Source: G963667675 sp964291545 | GTDB taxonomy: Bacteria; Chloroflexota; Dehalococcoidia; Lucifugimonadales; UBA3495 | Reading direction: 5' to 3' | Length of the DNA: 64,000 bases | Assembly: GCA_964291545.2 (NCBI GenBank) | Contig: OZ219861.1 | Span: 186,001-250,000 of the forward strand | Part shown: positions 53,207 to 61,505 of the stretch, piece by piece | Layout of the letters: every line of letters starts with the position of its first letter | How positions within the stretch are numbered: position 1 is the stretch's first letter | Notes under the pieces: model-generated | Told to the model about the DNA's origin: nothing | What the model saw: only the letters and a program-made list of their open reading frames with translations | The model's database searches: none | Program-made: the position numbers and the translations under genes

Positions 53207-53551
53207 GGGATACGGGGTTGTATCCTCGGGAAGTGCGGGCCCACTGAAGAAAGCCGGTACTGTTCTAGATGCAAGGGGGAACTAGGGGCGCCGGCAGTGG
53301 AGTCAGCCAAGCCCGGCCAGAAACCGCTAGCCCACATGCAAACGCCGACCCAACCGGTATCAACACACCCCGTCGCCTCGAGGATCGCTATTCGCAGCCG
53401 GTTGCCGTCTCTCAATGGACTAGGGTCTTTCAACCGTCGCGGCAATGATGAGCGTAAGGCAATGCACCATCCCGCATGGGTCCCGGGAAAATGTGGAATA
53501 GACCCCCGGTTCAGTCCGGGGGTCTATTCAGTTACCAAGATTAGGGTGGGG
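53207..53551. other. Intergenic region with bidirectional hairpin
   Basis: No gene is supported here. The strong hairpin at 53496-53529 lies between converging genes. Confidence 0.4.
53496..53529. terminator. Hairpin between converging genes (bidirectional terminator-like)
   Basis: A perfect 14-bp stem GAATAGACCCCCGG/CCGGGGGTCTATTC with a 6-nt loop. T-tracts are weak on both strands, so termination is likely but not classical. Confidence 0.6.
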
Positions 53552-53857
53552 CTAGTCCCCGTCTGAGCCTATGAGCTCGGATATGGGAAGAGCCTTGGCC
53601 AGCTTGCCCACTACCACGTCGACCACAGCGCCTACCCCAGAGGAAATCAGGGCGACGTAGATGTGGAGGCCGTAAAAGTCCAGTCCTCCGCTGCCGTCGA
53701 TGGGGCCGCTCCACAGGGCCTCGCCGATGACTACGCCCACGAACGGGAACGCTGCCATCCGCATCCAGTTAGTGTGCTGCCGACCCAGTAGTGCGTACCA
53801 GGCCGTACCCAGGACATAGCTGACCGCTATCAAGTAGACTACGAAACCCAGTTCCAT
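53552..53857 (-). CDS. Small membrane protein
   Basis: A 101-residue protein with three predicted hydrophobic spans (VVYLIAVSYVLGTAWYALL, MAAFPFVGVVIGEALW, YVALISSGVGAVVDVVVG). The family is not recognised. It converges with the DUF4349-PKD gene across a strong hairpin. Confidence 0.6.
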   Translation of the reverse strand: MELGFVVYLIAVSYVLGTAWYALLGRQHTNWMRMAAFPFVGVVIGEALWSGPIDGSGGLDFYGLHIYVALISSGVGAVVDVVVGKLAKALPISELIGSDGD

Positions 53858-54181
53858 GATTAACCCCCATAAAGTCGCAGAATACCATGCAGGTTGCGCT
53901 TGTTAGCACATCCCTTCGGATCCCAGGTTATGGCCTATGCTCCCACCCCCTTGACCGGGTAGTTTGTCGAATCGGAGACAAGTATAACCAGAGCTTTTTC
54001 CACTTGCCCCAGATTTTCGTGCAAGTATTAATCAAATTTATGATTATGTCAACACGTCAGCACCACCAATATTTGCACGCTTGGCTGTCGAAAGCCCCGG
54101 GAAACTTGGAGAACTCCCGGTGTGATAAGATAGCGTGAACCCCAGTCGGACTGCGGCAGTCTAGAATTAGGAAGATGAATG
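53858..54181. other. Intergenic region upstream of the peroxiredoxin
   Basis: No gene is supported. TGATAAGAT (54123-54131) is a plausible extended -10 promoter element for the peroxiredoxin. Confidence 0.35.
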
Positions 54182-54658
54182 ATGGCGGTTGAAATTGGAA
54201 ACCCAGCCCCAAGCTTTACTTTGTACGACCAAGACCGCAACGAGCGGTCGCTGGCGGAATTCAAGGGCAAGAACGTGGTATTGGCCTTCTATCCGGGCGC
54301 GTTCACCGGAGTATGCACCACGGAGATGTGCGCCCTGCGAGACCAGGCCAGCCAGTTCAACTCGCTGAACGCCCAGGTACTGGGCATAAGCGTAGACGCT
54401 CCCTTTGCGCAGAAGGCGTGGGCGGACGCCAATAGCTTGAATTTCCCGATTTTGAGCGACTTCGACCGGAAAGTGGTGGACCAGTACGACGTTGCTCTGC
54501 CCAACCTGGGAGGGCTACAAGGCTACGTGGCGGCGAACCGGGCGGTGTTCATCGTGGACAAGGACGGGGTGGTGCGTTACAAGTGGCTTGCGCCGTCTCC
54601 GGCCAACGAGCCCGACTATGAGGAGATCCGGCGGGAACTGGGCCGGTTGGCCGGGTAA
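54182..54658 (+). CDS. Peroxiredoxin (AhpC/TSA family, AhpE/BCP-like)
   Basis: A 158-residue thiol peroxidase. The peroxidatic Cys lies in FYPGAFTGVCTTEMCALRDQ, with a second Cys four residues on. NPAPSFTLYDQDRNERSLAEF at the start and PILSDFDRKVVDQYDV later are typical. AGGA is 9 nt before ATG 54182. The frame after TAA (54656-54658) continues with strongly coding-like codons for 27 residues, including a Cys-rich YCCKPPGAYPGGC, to TGA 54742. A lost C-terminal extension is possible. Confidence 0.92.
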   Translation: MAVEIGNPAPSFTLYDQDRNERSLAEFKGKNVVLAFYPGAFTGVCTTEMCALRDQASQFNSLNAQVLGISVDAPFAQKAWADANSLNFPILSDFDRKVVDQYDVALPNLGGLQGYVAANRAVFIVDKDGVVRYKWLAPSPANEPDYEEIRRELGRLAG

Positions 54659-54723
54659 CCGCTGGAGCACGAGGACTTCCCCGCGGAGACGCCCCAGGCT
54701 TACTGCTGCAAGCCGCCCGGCGC

Positions 54724-55758
54724 TTACCCCGGCGGTTGCTGATCGAGGCCGCAGGCCCGGGCCACGAGTTCGTAAGACCGAACCCTTTCCCTGAACCCGT
54801 AACAGATCGTCACGACGCTGAGGTCGGGAGTCTGGTACGCTTCGGCCAATGCAAGCATCTTCTCCCCGACCTGCTGGGGACCGCCGTCCAGGCAGAGGTC
54901 TGCGTACTGCTGGACGTATTCCCGTTCATTGGGCTGATAGCTGTAGGCCTGGGCTTCTTCGGGGCTGGGTATGCCCCTGGCCCTTCCGGTTAACGACAGC
55001 AGCCGCGCCAGGTTGCGGCTGGACGCGAGGCGCTGGGCCTCTTCGTCGGTATCGGCGCACAGGACCTGCACCCCAACGTTGACTAGCGGCTCAGACAAGT
55101 ACTCCGATGGCTTGAAGCGCCGCCGGTAGGCGTCGACGATGGCCGGCCCCTCCTCTACCCCGATGCCAAAGAAGTGAGCGTAAGAGAAGGGCAAGCCGAA
55201 CTGGGCGGCCATGTAGGCGCTGTCGTACCTGGAGCCAAGCATCCATACCTGGGGAACTTGCGGGCAGCCGGGCCCGGCTCTAATGCCGGCGAAGGCGTGC
55301 TCGGAGTGCAACGTTCCGGAGAGGTGACCCAGGAGGTCAAGCACCTGCTGAGGATACTGGGATACATGATGGGGCTGGCCAGGATAGGTCATCGCCAGGG
55401 CGGTGAGTTGGTCGCTGCCGGGGGCGCGGCCGATGCCGAGATCGATGCGCCCAGGATGGACCGCAGCGAGCACACGGAAGTTCTCGGCCACTTTGAAGGC
55501 GCTGTAGTGGGAGAGCATGACGCCGCCTGAGCCCACTCGAATGGACTTGGTGCGACCGGCCACCATGGCAGTAAGAACCTCAGGACTGGTGCCGGCAAAG
55601 TTGGGCAGGCTATGATGCTCCGCCAACCAGTACCGGCGATAGCCCATGGCCTCGGTCGCCGCCGCCAGTTCGATGGTCTCTTTAAGGGCATCGGCGGCGG
55701 CGGCGCCTGCTCTCACCGGGGACTGGTCTACCACGCTCAGGACTAGCTTGGTTGTCAT
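54724..55758 (-). CDS. LLM class flavin-dependent oxidoreductase
   Basis: A 344-residue luciferase-like TIM-barrel enzyme. The N-terminal LVLSVVDQSPVRAG, YWLAEHHSLPNFAGTSPEV, VGSGGVMLSHYSAFKVAENF and IDLGIGRAPGSDQLTALAM are hallmarks of the MsnO8/bacterial-luciferase-like subgroup. It would use FMNH2 or F420 with oxygen. Such genes are abundant in SAR202-type Chloroflexota, which is consistent with the proposed host. Confidence 0.92.
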   Translation of the reverse strand: MTTKLVLSVVDQSPVRAGAAAADALKETIELAAATEAMGYRRYWLAEHHSLPNFAGTSPEVLTAMVAGRTKSIRVGSGGVMLSHYSAFKVAENFRVLAAVHPGRIDLGIGRAPGSDQLTALAMTYPGQPHHVSQYPQQVLDLLGHLSGTLHSEHAFAGIRAGPGCPQVPQVWMLGSRYDSAYMAAQFGLPFSYAHFFGIGVEEGPAIVDAYRRRFKPSEYLSEPLVNVGVQVLCADTDEEAQRLASSRNLARLLSLTGRARGIPSPEEAQAYSYQPNEREYVQQYADLCLDGGPQQVGEKMLALAEAYQTPDLSVVTICYGFRERVRSYELVARACGLDQQPPG

Positions 55759-56085
55759 GGATTGGGCCGCTTTGGGGCCTCCCTGGGGAACCTGGTGATT
55801 GGTTAATCAGCTACGTCGGGGGCATGGTAACTTACGCAGACGGGCCCCTACAAGTTGGCCAGCATTGCTCGCCGCCGCACAGGCGGGTCACCCAGGGTCA
55901 GGCTCCATGTAGTCGAATCACAGATTGGGGCGAGGAGTTCGTCGCAGGAGGCAGCCGGGAGGAACGGCTGCGCGAGAGACAGACCACAGAGACGGCGTTC
56001 TTCCCCAGCAAATGCTCGTCCTGTATAATCGAATTGCCCCAAAAGCGCCTTGGACTTGTCATACTCTGCGGGAGGCAGCGGGGTC
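55759..56085. other. Intergenic region with a promoter
   Basis: No gene is supported. TATAAT at 56024-56029 (weak -35 TTCCCC at 56001) is a plausible promoter for the next gene. Confidence 0.4.
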
Positions 56086-56487
56086 ATGAAGGACAAGTAT
56101 AAGGAAGAAATAGAAGAGATCCTGCGGAAGGCCGGAGAAGAGGCTCCCAACAATGCCGCCAGGCGGCCGGAGCGTCATCCAGAGGACCGGCCGCGGGACG
56201 GGCGTGCGATCCAAAGATCTCCAGCACAACGCCCCCAACGGAGCCCACGCCGCTGGACGATCAGTTCCGGAAAGCTACTGGTGGCGGGCTTGGCGCTGCT
56301 GGTCATTGGTTGGGCATCGAAAGTGCTTCCGCTGATGTGGATAGGCCTGATAGCGTTGGCGGCCGCATACTTGATGTACTTCCTGAAGCCCCGGTCGATG
56401 CAGCAGGAGAAGAGATGGCGGGGACGGTCGGTGGAAGACGCCGGCGCATCTCCGTGGGACTGGTTGAAACGGCGGTTCAAGGGCTGA
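56086..56487 (+). CDS. Small membrane protein with charged N-terminal region
   Basis: A 133-residue protein: a short acidic helix (YKEEIEEILRKAGEEA), a Pro/Arg-rich linker, two hydrophobic spans (LLVAGLALLVIGWASKVL, WIGLIALAAAYLMYFL) and a basic tail. This resembles small Chloroflexota membrane proteins of unknown role. ATG 56086 is chosen over an upstream in-frame start at 56050. Confidence 0.65.
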   Translation: MKDKYKEEIEEILRKAGEEAPNNAARRPERHPEDRPRDGRAIQRSPAQRPQRSPRRWTISSGKLLVAGLALLVIGWASKVLPLMWIGLIALAAAYLMYFLKPRSMQQEKRWRGRSVEDAGASPWDWLKRRFKG

Positions 56488-56505
56488 TCCGGGGTCAGCC
56501 GGCGT

Positions 56506-57396
56506 TTACCCGGAGTCCGGCTCGAAATGCCGGGCCAGCGCTTGAACCAAGTTCCCCATGTGGGGATGGTCGGGCTCCACATCCACGTTGATTCCCGCCC
56601 GGCGCAACCCGCGGGTGCACACGGGTCCGACCGAGCCAACGACTACGCCGGGACCGTTCAAGCTGCGCAGCAGGGACTCCTCTGAGCCGGCCTGAGCCGC
56701 TATCGCAATCAGGTTTGCCGGCTGGGGCTGACTGGTAAAAGCCACGGCGTCGATGGAGCCGAGTTCAAGGTCGTCGATCAGCTTGAATACCGGGGATAGG
56801 TCCTCGGGCAGTCCCCAGGTGTATAGCGTGACCTCACGGACGCTGGCGCCCATATTACTTAGCTCCTGGGTCAGGAACCCGTTGGGAGAGCCGTAGGCCT
56901 GGACCGCCAACTCGCGCCCTTCGAGGTCGATGCCGCCTACGGCGTTCAGCAGGTCTTCGGAAGTGTAGGGCTCGGGAGGCATGACGTCGATGTGTATCTT
57001 GTTCTGGCGCAGCACACGGGCGGGCTTTGGGCTTCTGGCGATGACGGTGAGCCGGTCCAAGGACCGGAGGAATTCTTCTTGCCGGCCCATGGCGGCCGCT
57101 GTCTCGATGAGGGCCCTGGTGCCGACGCCGGTGAGGAGCACCATCACGTTTACGGCGCCGGAACAAACGTCCTGGACCAACCGGCGCACGTCGGGGCTGT
57201 CCTTGAGGTAGATTTCCTGGAGGACGGGGGCAGAGTAGGGGACGCCGCCGTTGCGCTCAATGAGCGAGCCCATTTCGGAGCGCATGCGCGCTTCCACGTA
57301 GGCTATAGTCTTGCCGTTTAGAGAGTCAGCCACTCCGGTCTGCTTTCTAGGGTACGCCTTGGGGGTACGCCTGGGGATACAGCCTCGAGGGTCCAC
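56506..57396 (-). CDS. hemD: Uroporphyrinogen-III synthase
   Basis: A 296-residue HemD-fold protein that closes hydroxymethylbilane to uroporphyrinogen III, the precursor of siroheme and haem. The family is weakly conserved; support comes from the two-domain pattern GKTIAYVEARMRSEMGSLI, LTGVGTRALIETA, the middle LYTWGLPEDL and the end DAVAFTSQPQPANL plus VGSVGPVCTRGLRRAGI. The start may be GTG 57333 (giving VADSLNGKT) rather than ATG 57396. It lies 30 bp downstream of the siroheme reductase gene, which supports the assignment. Confidence 0.8.
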   Translation of the reverse strand: MDPRGCIPRRTPKAYPRKQTGVADSLNGKTIAYVEARMRSEMGSLIERNGGVPYSAPVLQEIYLKDSPDVRRLVQDVCSGAVNVMVLLTGVGTRALIETAAAMGRQEEFLRSLDRLTVIARSPKPARVLRQNKIHIDVMPPEPYTSEDLLNAVGGIDLEGRELAVQAYGSPNGFLTQELSNMGASVREVTLYTWGLPEDLSPVFKLIDDLELGSIDAVAFTSQPQPANLIAIAAQAGSEESLLRSLNGPGVVVGSVGPVCTRGLRRAGINVDVEPDHPHMGNLVQALARHFEPDSG

Positions 57397-57426
57397 ATTA
57401 TGGGAGCAACCACAACGGTCGGCTCC

Positions 57427-59268
57427 CTAGACCATGCACTCGCCCTCGCCCCGTTCCAGCTTGTACAGGTTGGTCCTCTCCCAGTCCACGTACATGTCTG
57501 AGCCGCCTTCGGCGGTCTCGACCTTGGCCTGGGCCGCCGAGGCGACGGCGGTGAGGTCTTCCAAGCCGACGCGGTCCAAGAACTGGTTGAAGTTCTCCTG
57601 TCCCTGGCGGTTGTCCTTGTAGTAAGTGGCGATTTCCCGCACCATGTGGGGGGCCAGCTTCGCCGGTATCTTGACACGAGGGATCCGAGTCCCGATGCGG
57701 GAGTCTTCCACACGGTTGTCGCCGTAGTTCCCGCCCAGGAAAAGCTCGTAGGCGGGGATCTGCTGGCCGTCGGGGCCTTTGACCGCGGCGCCGTGGAAGC
57801 CGATGTTGGCGATGTGATGCAGGCCGCAGCCGTTGGGGCAGCCGCTCATCTTGATGCGGATGTTCTGGACTCCTTCGTCGTCCAGGAGACCGTTCCAGGT
57901 GTCCATCTCTTCTCGCATTGCCTTGGCCAGTCCCATGGAGGAGGTGATGCCCAGCTTGCAACTGTCGGTGCCGGGGCAGGAAACGACGTTGGTGATGGTG
58001 TGAGCGCCGGGTTCGGACAGCCCGATGGCTCCCAATTCTTCCCAAACCTGATGCAGGTTGCCGGCGGGAACCCAGCGCATTACCAGGTTCTGCTCCTGGG
58101 TGGTGCGCACCTGGCCGCCGGTGTAACGGCGGACCATGCCGGCCAGGGCCCGGAATTGATCGGGGTCGAGGTCGCCGCGGGCCGGCTTGACGTATACCAG
58201 GTGGTAGCCATCCTGCCTTTGGGGAGCGACGTTGGTGTCCAGCCAACGCTGGTAGTCGCTGCCGTACTGGCCATTTCCGGAGGCAGCAGTGAGCGGGGGA
58301 GGAGTCTCCCTCTGGACCTCCTCGGCTTCCATTAACGGCTTGGGGTCTATTGGGCCTATGTTCTCCAGTTCGGCGTCGACCAACTCCCGGAAGGCTTCGA
58401 GGCCTATGCGGTCAATGAGAACCTTGATGCGGGCCATCATGCGGTTCTTGCGGAGCATCTCGGCGTTGTTGAACACGGTCCAGATGGCCAGGGCGACCCG
58501 CAAATAGTCCTCTTCGGGAACGAAATCGTACAGGGGCTTGGCCAGCCGCGGCATTATGGACGTCCCGCCGCCGACATACACCTTGAAGCCCTTTTTCTGG
58601 ACTCCGGCCTCGTCCTTGACGTGTGAGACATATGTGAGGTCCTGGATGGCCGCGGCAACGCTGTCGTGGTCCTGGGAGCCGGTGAAAGCGGTCTTGAACT
58701 TGCGGGGGAAGTTCTGGGTTATGGGATGGCGCACCCCGTAGCGGACGTAGGCGGTAAGGTAGGGCGTGGGGTCGAAGACCTCGCCGGGGCAGACTCCCGC
58801 AGTGGGGGAGCCAACCACGTTGCGCACAGTGTTGCCGCAGGCTTCCCGGGTGGACAGCCCCACCTTGCCCAGCAAACGCAGGACGTCGGGACATTGGTCC
58901 AGCGGTATGTGGTGGAACTGGATGTTTTCACGGGTGGTGATGTGGCCCTTGCGCAACGGGGCATACCGTTCGGCGACGTGGCCCAATGCCTCCAGCGCCT
59001 CAGGGGTCAGGATGCCGCCGGGGACTTTGACGCGCACCATCTGGACATCGGGCTGGCGCTGGCCGTAGACGCCCTGGCGAAGGCGGAAGGGGGTGAACTC
59101 GGCAACATCCCGCTCGCCGGCTTGAAAGGCGGCGGATTCCTCTTCCAGACGCTGGACCTCAGACTCGACGTGGGGAATGATCCCCGTCGAGGCCTTAGCC
59201 AACTTCATGCTTTGCCGGTGGACTTCTTCCTGGGATACCGGCTGATTGGTATTGGTCCCTGTACTCAA
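57427..59268 (-). CDS. Nitrite/sulfite reductase (siroheme and [4Fe-4S])
   Basis: A 613-residue ferredoxin-type reductase with two pseudo-symmetric halves. The first holds GHITTRENIQFHHIPLDQC and RNVVGSPTAGVCPGE; the second has VRTTQEQNLVMRWVP and the cluster Cys residues in SCPGTDSCKLG (Cys-x5-Cys) and SGCPNGC (Cys-x3-Cys). It reduces sulfite or nitrite by six electrons. The adjoining hemD supplies siroheme precursor. TTG 59268 follows AGGAGG at 5 nt. Sulfite versus nitrite specificity cannot be decided. Confidence 0.92.
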   Translation of the reverse strand: MSTGTNTNQPVSQEEVHRQSMKLAKASTGIIPHVESEVQRLEEESAAFQAGERDVAEFTPFRLRQGVYGQRQPDVQMVRVKVPGGILTPEALEALGHVAERYAPLRKGHITTRENIQFHHIPLDQCPDVLRLLGKVGLSTREACGNTVRNVVGSPTAGVCPGEVFDPTPYLTAYVRYGVRHPITQNFPRKFKTAFTGSQDHDSVAAAIQDLTYVSHVKDEAGVQKKGFKVYVGGGTSIMPRLAKPLYDFVPEEDYLRVALAIWTVFNNAEMLRKNRMMARIKVLIDRIGLEAFRELVDAELENIGPIDPKPLMEAEEVQRETPPPLTAASGNGQYGSDYQRWLDTNVAPQRQDGYHLVYVKPARGDLDPDQFRALAGMVRRYTGGQVRTTQEQNLVMRWVPAGNLHQVWEELGAIGLSEPGAHTITNVVSCPGTDSCKLGITSSMGLAKAMREEMDTWNGLLDDEGVQNIRIKMSGCPNGCGLHHIANIGFHGAAVKGPDGQQIPAYELFLGGNYGDNRVEDSRIGTRIPRVKIPAKLAPHMVREIATYYKDNRQGQENFNQFLDRVGLEDLTAVASAAQAKVETAEGGSDMYVDWERTNLYKLERGEGECMV

Positions 59269-59610
59269 GAGAGCCTCCTGGCCCGCATTATTAAAACGCC
59301 CGCCAGCAATTATACTCCTGGCGGGTGCGGATGTGCGCTAATCGACGGTTGCAATTGGCCTCGCTCCGAAGCCCGTTAGGAGCGTTTAGTAGTGCTGCGC
59401 AAGCAGACTGCCCCTTACGGAGAAAGGCGATTACACAGGTGAAACAGGTCGTCTTCCAAGCGCATTTCGTTTGTAGTCTATTATTCCTCAGTTAGGTTGT
59501 CAAACGGGATGGGAAGTCAGAGCTTATAGAGGTACAAGCTTCCGGGAGCCTCAAGGTGGGGCTATAGCTTGTGACGGCGTCGGCAGCGTGATATTCTAGG
59601 CGTGTTACCA
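59269..59610. other. Intergenic region with tRNA promoter
   Basis: No gene is supported. The promoter of tRNA-Arg lies at 59569-59597. Confidence 0.4.
59569..59597 (+). promoter_or_regulatory. Putative promoter of tRNA-Arg(CCG)
   Basis: A -35 TTGTGA (59569-59574), 17-bp spacer and -10 TATTCT (59592-59597) lie 14 bp before the tRNA. Confidence 0.5.
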
Positions 59611-59685
59611 GCCCCCGTAGCTCAGTGGATAGAGTGCCGGCCTCCGGAGCCGGAGACGAGAGTTCGACTCTCTCCGGGGGTACCA
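59611..59685 (+). tRNA. tRNA-Arg (anticodon CCG)
   Basis: Acceptor GCCCCCG/CGGGGGT, D-arm GCTC/GAGT, anticodon stem CCGGC/GCCGG with loop CTCCGGA, T-arm GAGAG-TTCGACT-CTCTC and encoded CCA. It reads CGG. Confidence 0.93.
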
Positions 59686-59787
59686 AACGAGCCTCCCCGA
59701 CGATCCCCATCAGCCTGCCATTGGCAGATTATCATGGGTGGATTCATCCGCAGGGCGGGAGAGCGGTTGGTTCCGGGGACAGGATAC

Positions 59788-59862
59788 CGGGGCGTGGCCC
59801 AGTGGCAGGGCGCCTGGTTTGGGACCAGGAGGTCGGCAGTTCGAATCTGCCCGCCCCGACCA
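59788..59862 (+). tRNA. tRNA-Pro (anticodon TGG)
   Basis: Acceptor CGGGGCG/CGCCCCG with the C1-G72 pair typical of tRNA-Pro, anticodon stem CCTGG/CCAGG with loop TTTGGGA, and T-arm GGCAG-TTCGAAT-CTGCC. CCA is encoded. Confidence 0.94.
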
Positions 59863-60031
59863 GCAAGGACTTAGTTGGCTCGGTGGGCGGCGCTGGGCAG
59901 GCTTGGGAACAACAGCCCTGGGCGTCCAGGAGAGGCATCACTCTCTCCGGAGTTGGAAGCCTTTGAGCGACTCCCCACGGAGCACAACTTCGGGAAAAGA
60001 TGCCGGAATTCTCCAATCCGGCCCCCCATCG

Positions 60032-60062
60032 CTAGATTCCGGCTCGGGGGCCGGAATGACGG
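60032..60062. repeat. Palindromic repeat (copy set 8)
   Basis: ATTCCGGC-6nt-GCCGGAAT (60036-60057) followed by GACGG, one base different from the copy at 13882-13903. Confidence 0.7.
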
Positions 60063-60392
60063 TTATTCTAAGGTCTCCGTTGAGCTACCACGCACCAGCT
60101 TGTCGTAGTCGAAAACGAACCTTTTGACGAAATACTCGCCCCGGTAGAGGTGTTCGGCGACTTTGGCTAAGGACCGGCTCAACTCGCTTTCTTCGTAGTT
60201 TTTCAGGTCCTCCTCGGTTTCCCACAAGGTGATGCTAATCCCTTCGTCGGGGTCTTCGGTGCTTCGCAAGAGTTCCCGAACCGCGAGCCCCTTGACGGTA
60301 TTGACGGTGGGCTCCACGTCGCGTTTGTAGATCTTCTCATATTCGTCCCAGGTCCCGAATTGGACCTTTCCCCAAGCCATTCTCAGGATCAT
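60063..60392 (-). CDS. Antibiotic biosynthesis monooxygenase-like (dimeric alpha-beta barrel) protein
   Basis: A 109-residue protein of the ABM/dimeric alpha-beta-barrel type: MAWGKVQFGTWDEYEKIYKR, ISITLWETEEDLKNYEES. Members are small oxygenases or ligand-binding proteins. It is the second of two tandem leftward paralogues, sharing the WGK...W-EYEK start and the TVKGL, DPDEG-type and LW-T-ED segments with its neighbour. Confidence 0.78.
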   Translation of the reverse strand: MILRMAWGKVQFGTWDEYEKIYKRDVEPTVNTVKGLAVRELLRSTEDPDEGISITLWETEEDLKNYEESELSRSLAKVAEHLYRGEYFVKRFVFDYDKLVRGSSTETLE

Positions 60393-60433
60393 CAGTTACC
60401 TCCGTCGATCATATAGACAGGTCCAAGATAACG

Positions 60434-60742
60434 CTATTCCGGCTTGGCGGCGGAGACTATTTCGAAGTGTTTTATCCAATACTCGCCGGTAAAGAGGTGT
60501 TCCACTTGGCTGACGTTGGCGGGAATTTCCCCGCTTCGTTCGTAATTGAGCATGTCTTCCGGGGTATCCCACATAGTCAGGCTCAGGCCTTCGTCGGGGG
60601 TGTCGGAACTGGGCAGCAAAGCCCTGATCTGCAAGCCCTTGACGGTACTGGCCTTTGGAGCGACCTGCTCGTTGTAGTGCTTCTCGAACTCGCCCCAGGA
60701 GCCCGGCTTGAGCTTTCCCCAAGATAACCTCAGGAAGGGCAT
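60434..60742 (-). CDS. Antibiotic biosynthesis monooxygenase-like protein (paralogue)
   Basis: A 102-residue paralogue of the next leftward gene: LSWGKLKPGSWGEFEKHYNE, LSLTMWDTPEDMLNYERS and EYWIKHFEI. It is separated from its paralogue by 41 bp, so both are likely co-transcribed. Dimeric or paired assembly is plausible. Substrate unknown. Confidence 0.78.
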   Translation of the reverse strand: MPFLRLSWGKLKPGSWGEFEKHYNEQVAPKASTVKGLQIRALLPSSDTPDEGLSLTMWDTPEDMLNYERSGEIPANVSQVEHLFTGEYWIKHFEIVSAAKPE

Positions 60743-60913
60743 TAGGTTAACCTCCTCTGGTTGGTTGATGGGGTCCCAGGTAGGAAATCCTCAGGTGGGA
60801 CACCCTGCTTCCGTGGACTCTGAATCAGGAGTGGCCTAAACTCTATCTGGCCTAGATGGTATTGTCAACGTGATTGGCCTGTGCGCCGGGCTCCTCGCAA
60901 TCAGCGTGTTGCA

Positions 60914-60939
60914 CGGCGAAACACGCCGGGTTTTTATTT
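60914..60939 (+). terminator. Terminator-like hairpin
   Basis: CGGCG-AAACA-CGCCG followed by GGTTTTTATTT. No rightward gene ends just upstream, so its target transcript is unclear. Confidence 0.4.
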
Positions 60940-60969
60940 CTGTGCCATTCTGAGACATTTAGGGCCATT
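60940..60969 (+). repeat. Three diverged 10-bp units
   Basis: CTGTGCCATT, CTGAGACATT and TAGGGCCATT follow one another, with the same CATT ending and period as 974-1003; TTTCTGTG is also shared. Confidence 0.5.
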
Positions 60970-61149
60970 GGAGCGTCCGGCGGTCCGATGCACTTGGCAA
61001 GGCGCAATGGCTATCCTCAACAGGATAGGGGGTAGGGGCCGGGTGCGGCAAGTGGCTTGTGTCAGTAGTTTAGAAGGAACAAGGATACCCCATACCAAAA
61101 CGCTGTAGAAAGTATCCCACGGTGGAGGACCGGGTGGCCGAGAGTTAGA

Positions 61150-61169
61150 GAGAGTTCTCGCGAACTCTC
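61150..61169 (-). terminator. Perfect hairpin at the end of the microprotein gene cluster
   Basis: GAGAGTTC-4nt-GAACTCTC, beginning at the stop codon of the last microprotein gene. It lacks a T-tract, but its place at the cluster end suggests transcript 3'-end formation or mRNA stability. Confidence 0.5.
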
Positions 61170-61308
61170 AGGACTGTTTAGATGGGTTACCGGTCGCTGG
61201 TTTGCCTGGAGGTTTGGCGGAAGTGTCGCGCCTTGGAGGGGCTGATCTAGGCGTTGTGCCTTTGTAATCCGGTTTCGTCTTAGGGACTTGAAGGTTGGGT
61301 CGGTTCAT
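61168..61308 (-). CDS. Pro/Lys-rich microprotein, copy 3
   Basis: A 46-residue basic, disordered-looking protein starting MNRPNLQVPK and ending AKPPGKPATGNPSKQS. It aligns without gaps to copy 2 at 24 of 46 positions, including start, TPR-x-AP, AKPPGKP and the final KQS. In-frame conservation with matching start and stop supports real coding despite the small size. It begins 20 nt after the copy 2 stop and ends in a hairpin. No function is known; too short for standard gene finders. Confidence 0.55.
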   Translation of the reverse strand: MNRPNLQVPKTKPDYKGTTPRSAPPRRDTSAKPPGKPATGNPSKQS

Positions 61309-61328
61309 TGCTACGGGGCCGCAGCCTT

Positions 61329-61478
61329 TTAAAATATTCGGGACTGTTTGGGTGGTTCGCTGACCCGGGGTTTGCCCGGAGGTTTGGCAGGAGCCTGCTT
61401 TGGAACAGGAGCAATTCTCGGTGTTCCTCCAAAGCGTTCAGGCTTAGGGTCGGGGCTTTGGCGTTTGGGTGGGTTCAT
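61329..61478 (-). CDS. Pro/Lys-rich microprotein, copy 2
   Basis: A 49-residue protein starting MNPPKRQSPD, with TPRIAPVPKQ in the middle and AKPPGKPRVSEPPKQS near the end. It has 11 prolines or more and a net positive charge, with no hydrophobic segment. It begins 27 nt after the end of copy 1. The ribosome binding site is weak (GGAG about 13 nt upstream). Conserved with copy 3 in frame; see there. Confidence 0.55.
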   Translation of the reverse strand: MNPPKRQSPDPKPERFGGTPRIAPVPKQAPAKPPGKPRVSEPPKQSRIF

Positions 61479-61505
61479 TACAGTAGCGTTACTCCACCAT
61501 GAAAT

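Larger units (their letters stand above)
60743..61149. other. Intergenic region at the edge of the right accessory region
   Basis: Contains a terminator-like hairpin (60914-60939) and three diverged 10-bp units (60940-60969). No gene is supported. Confidence 0.45.
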
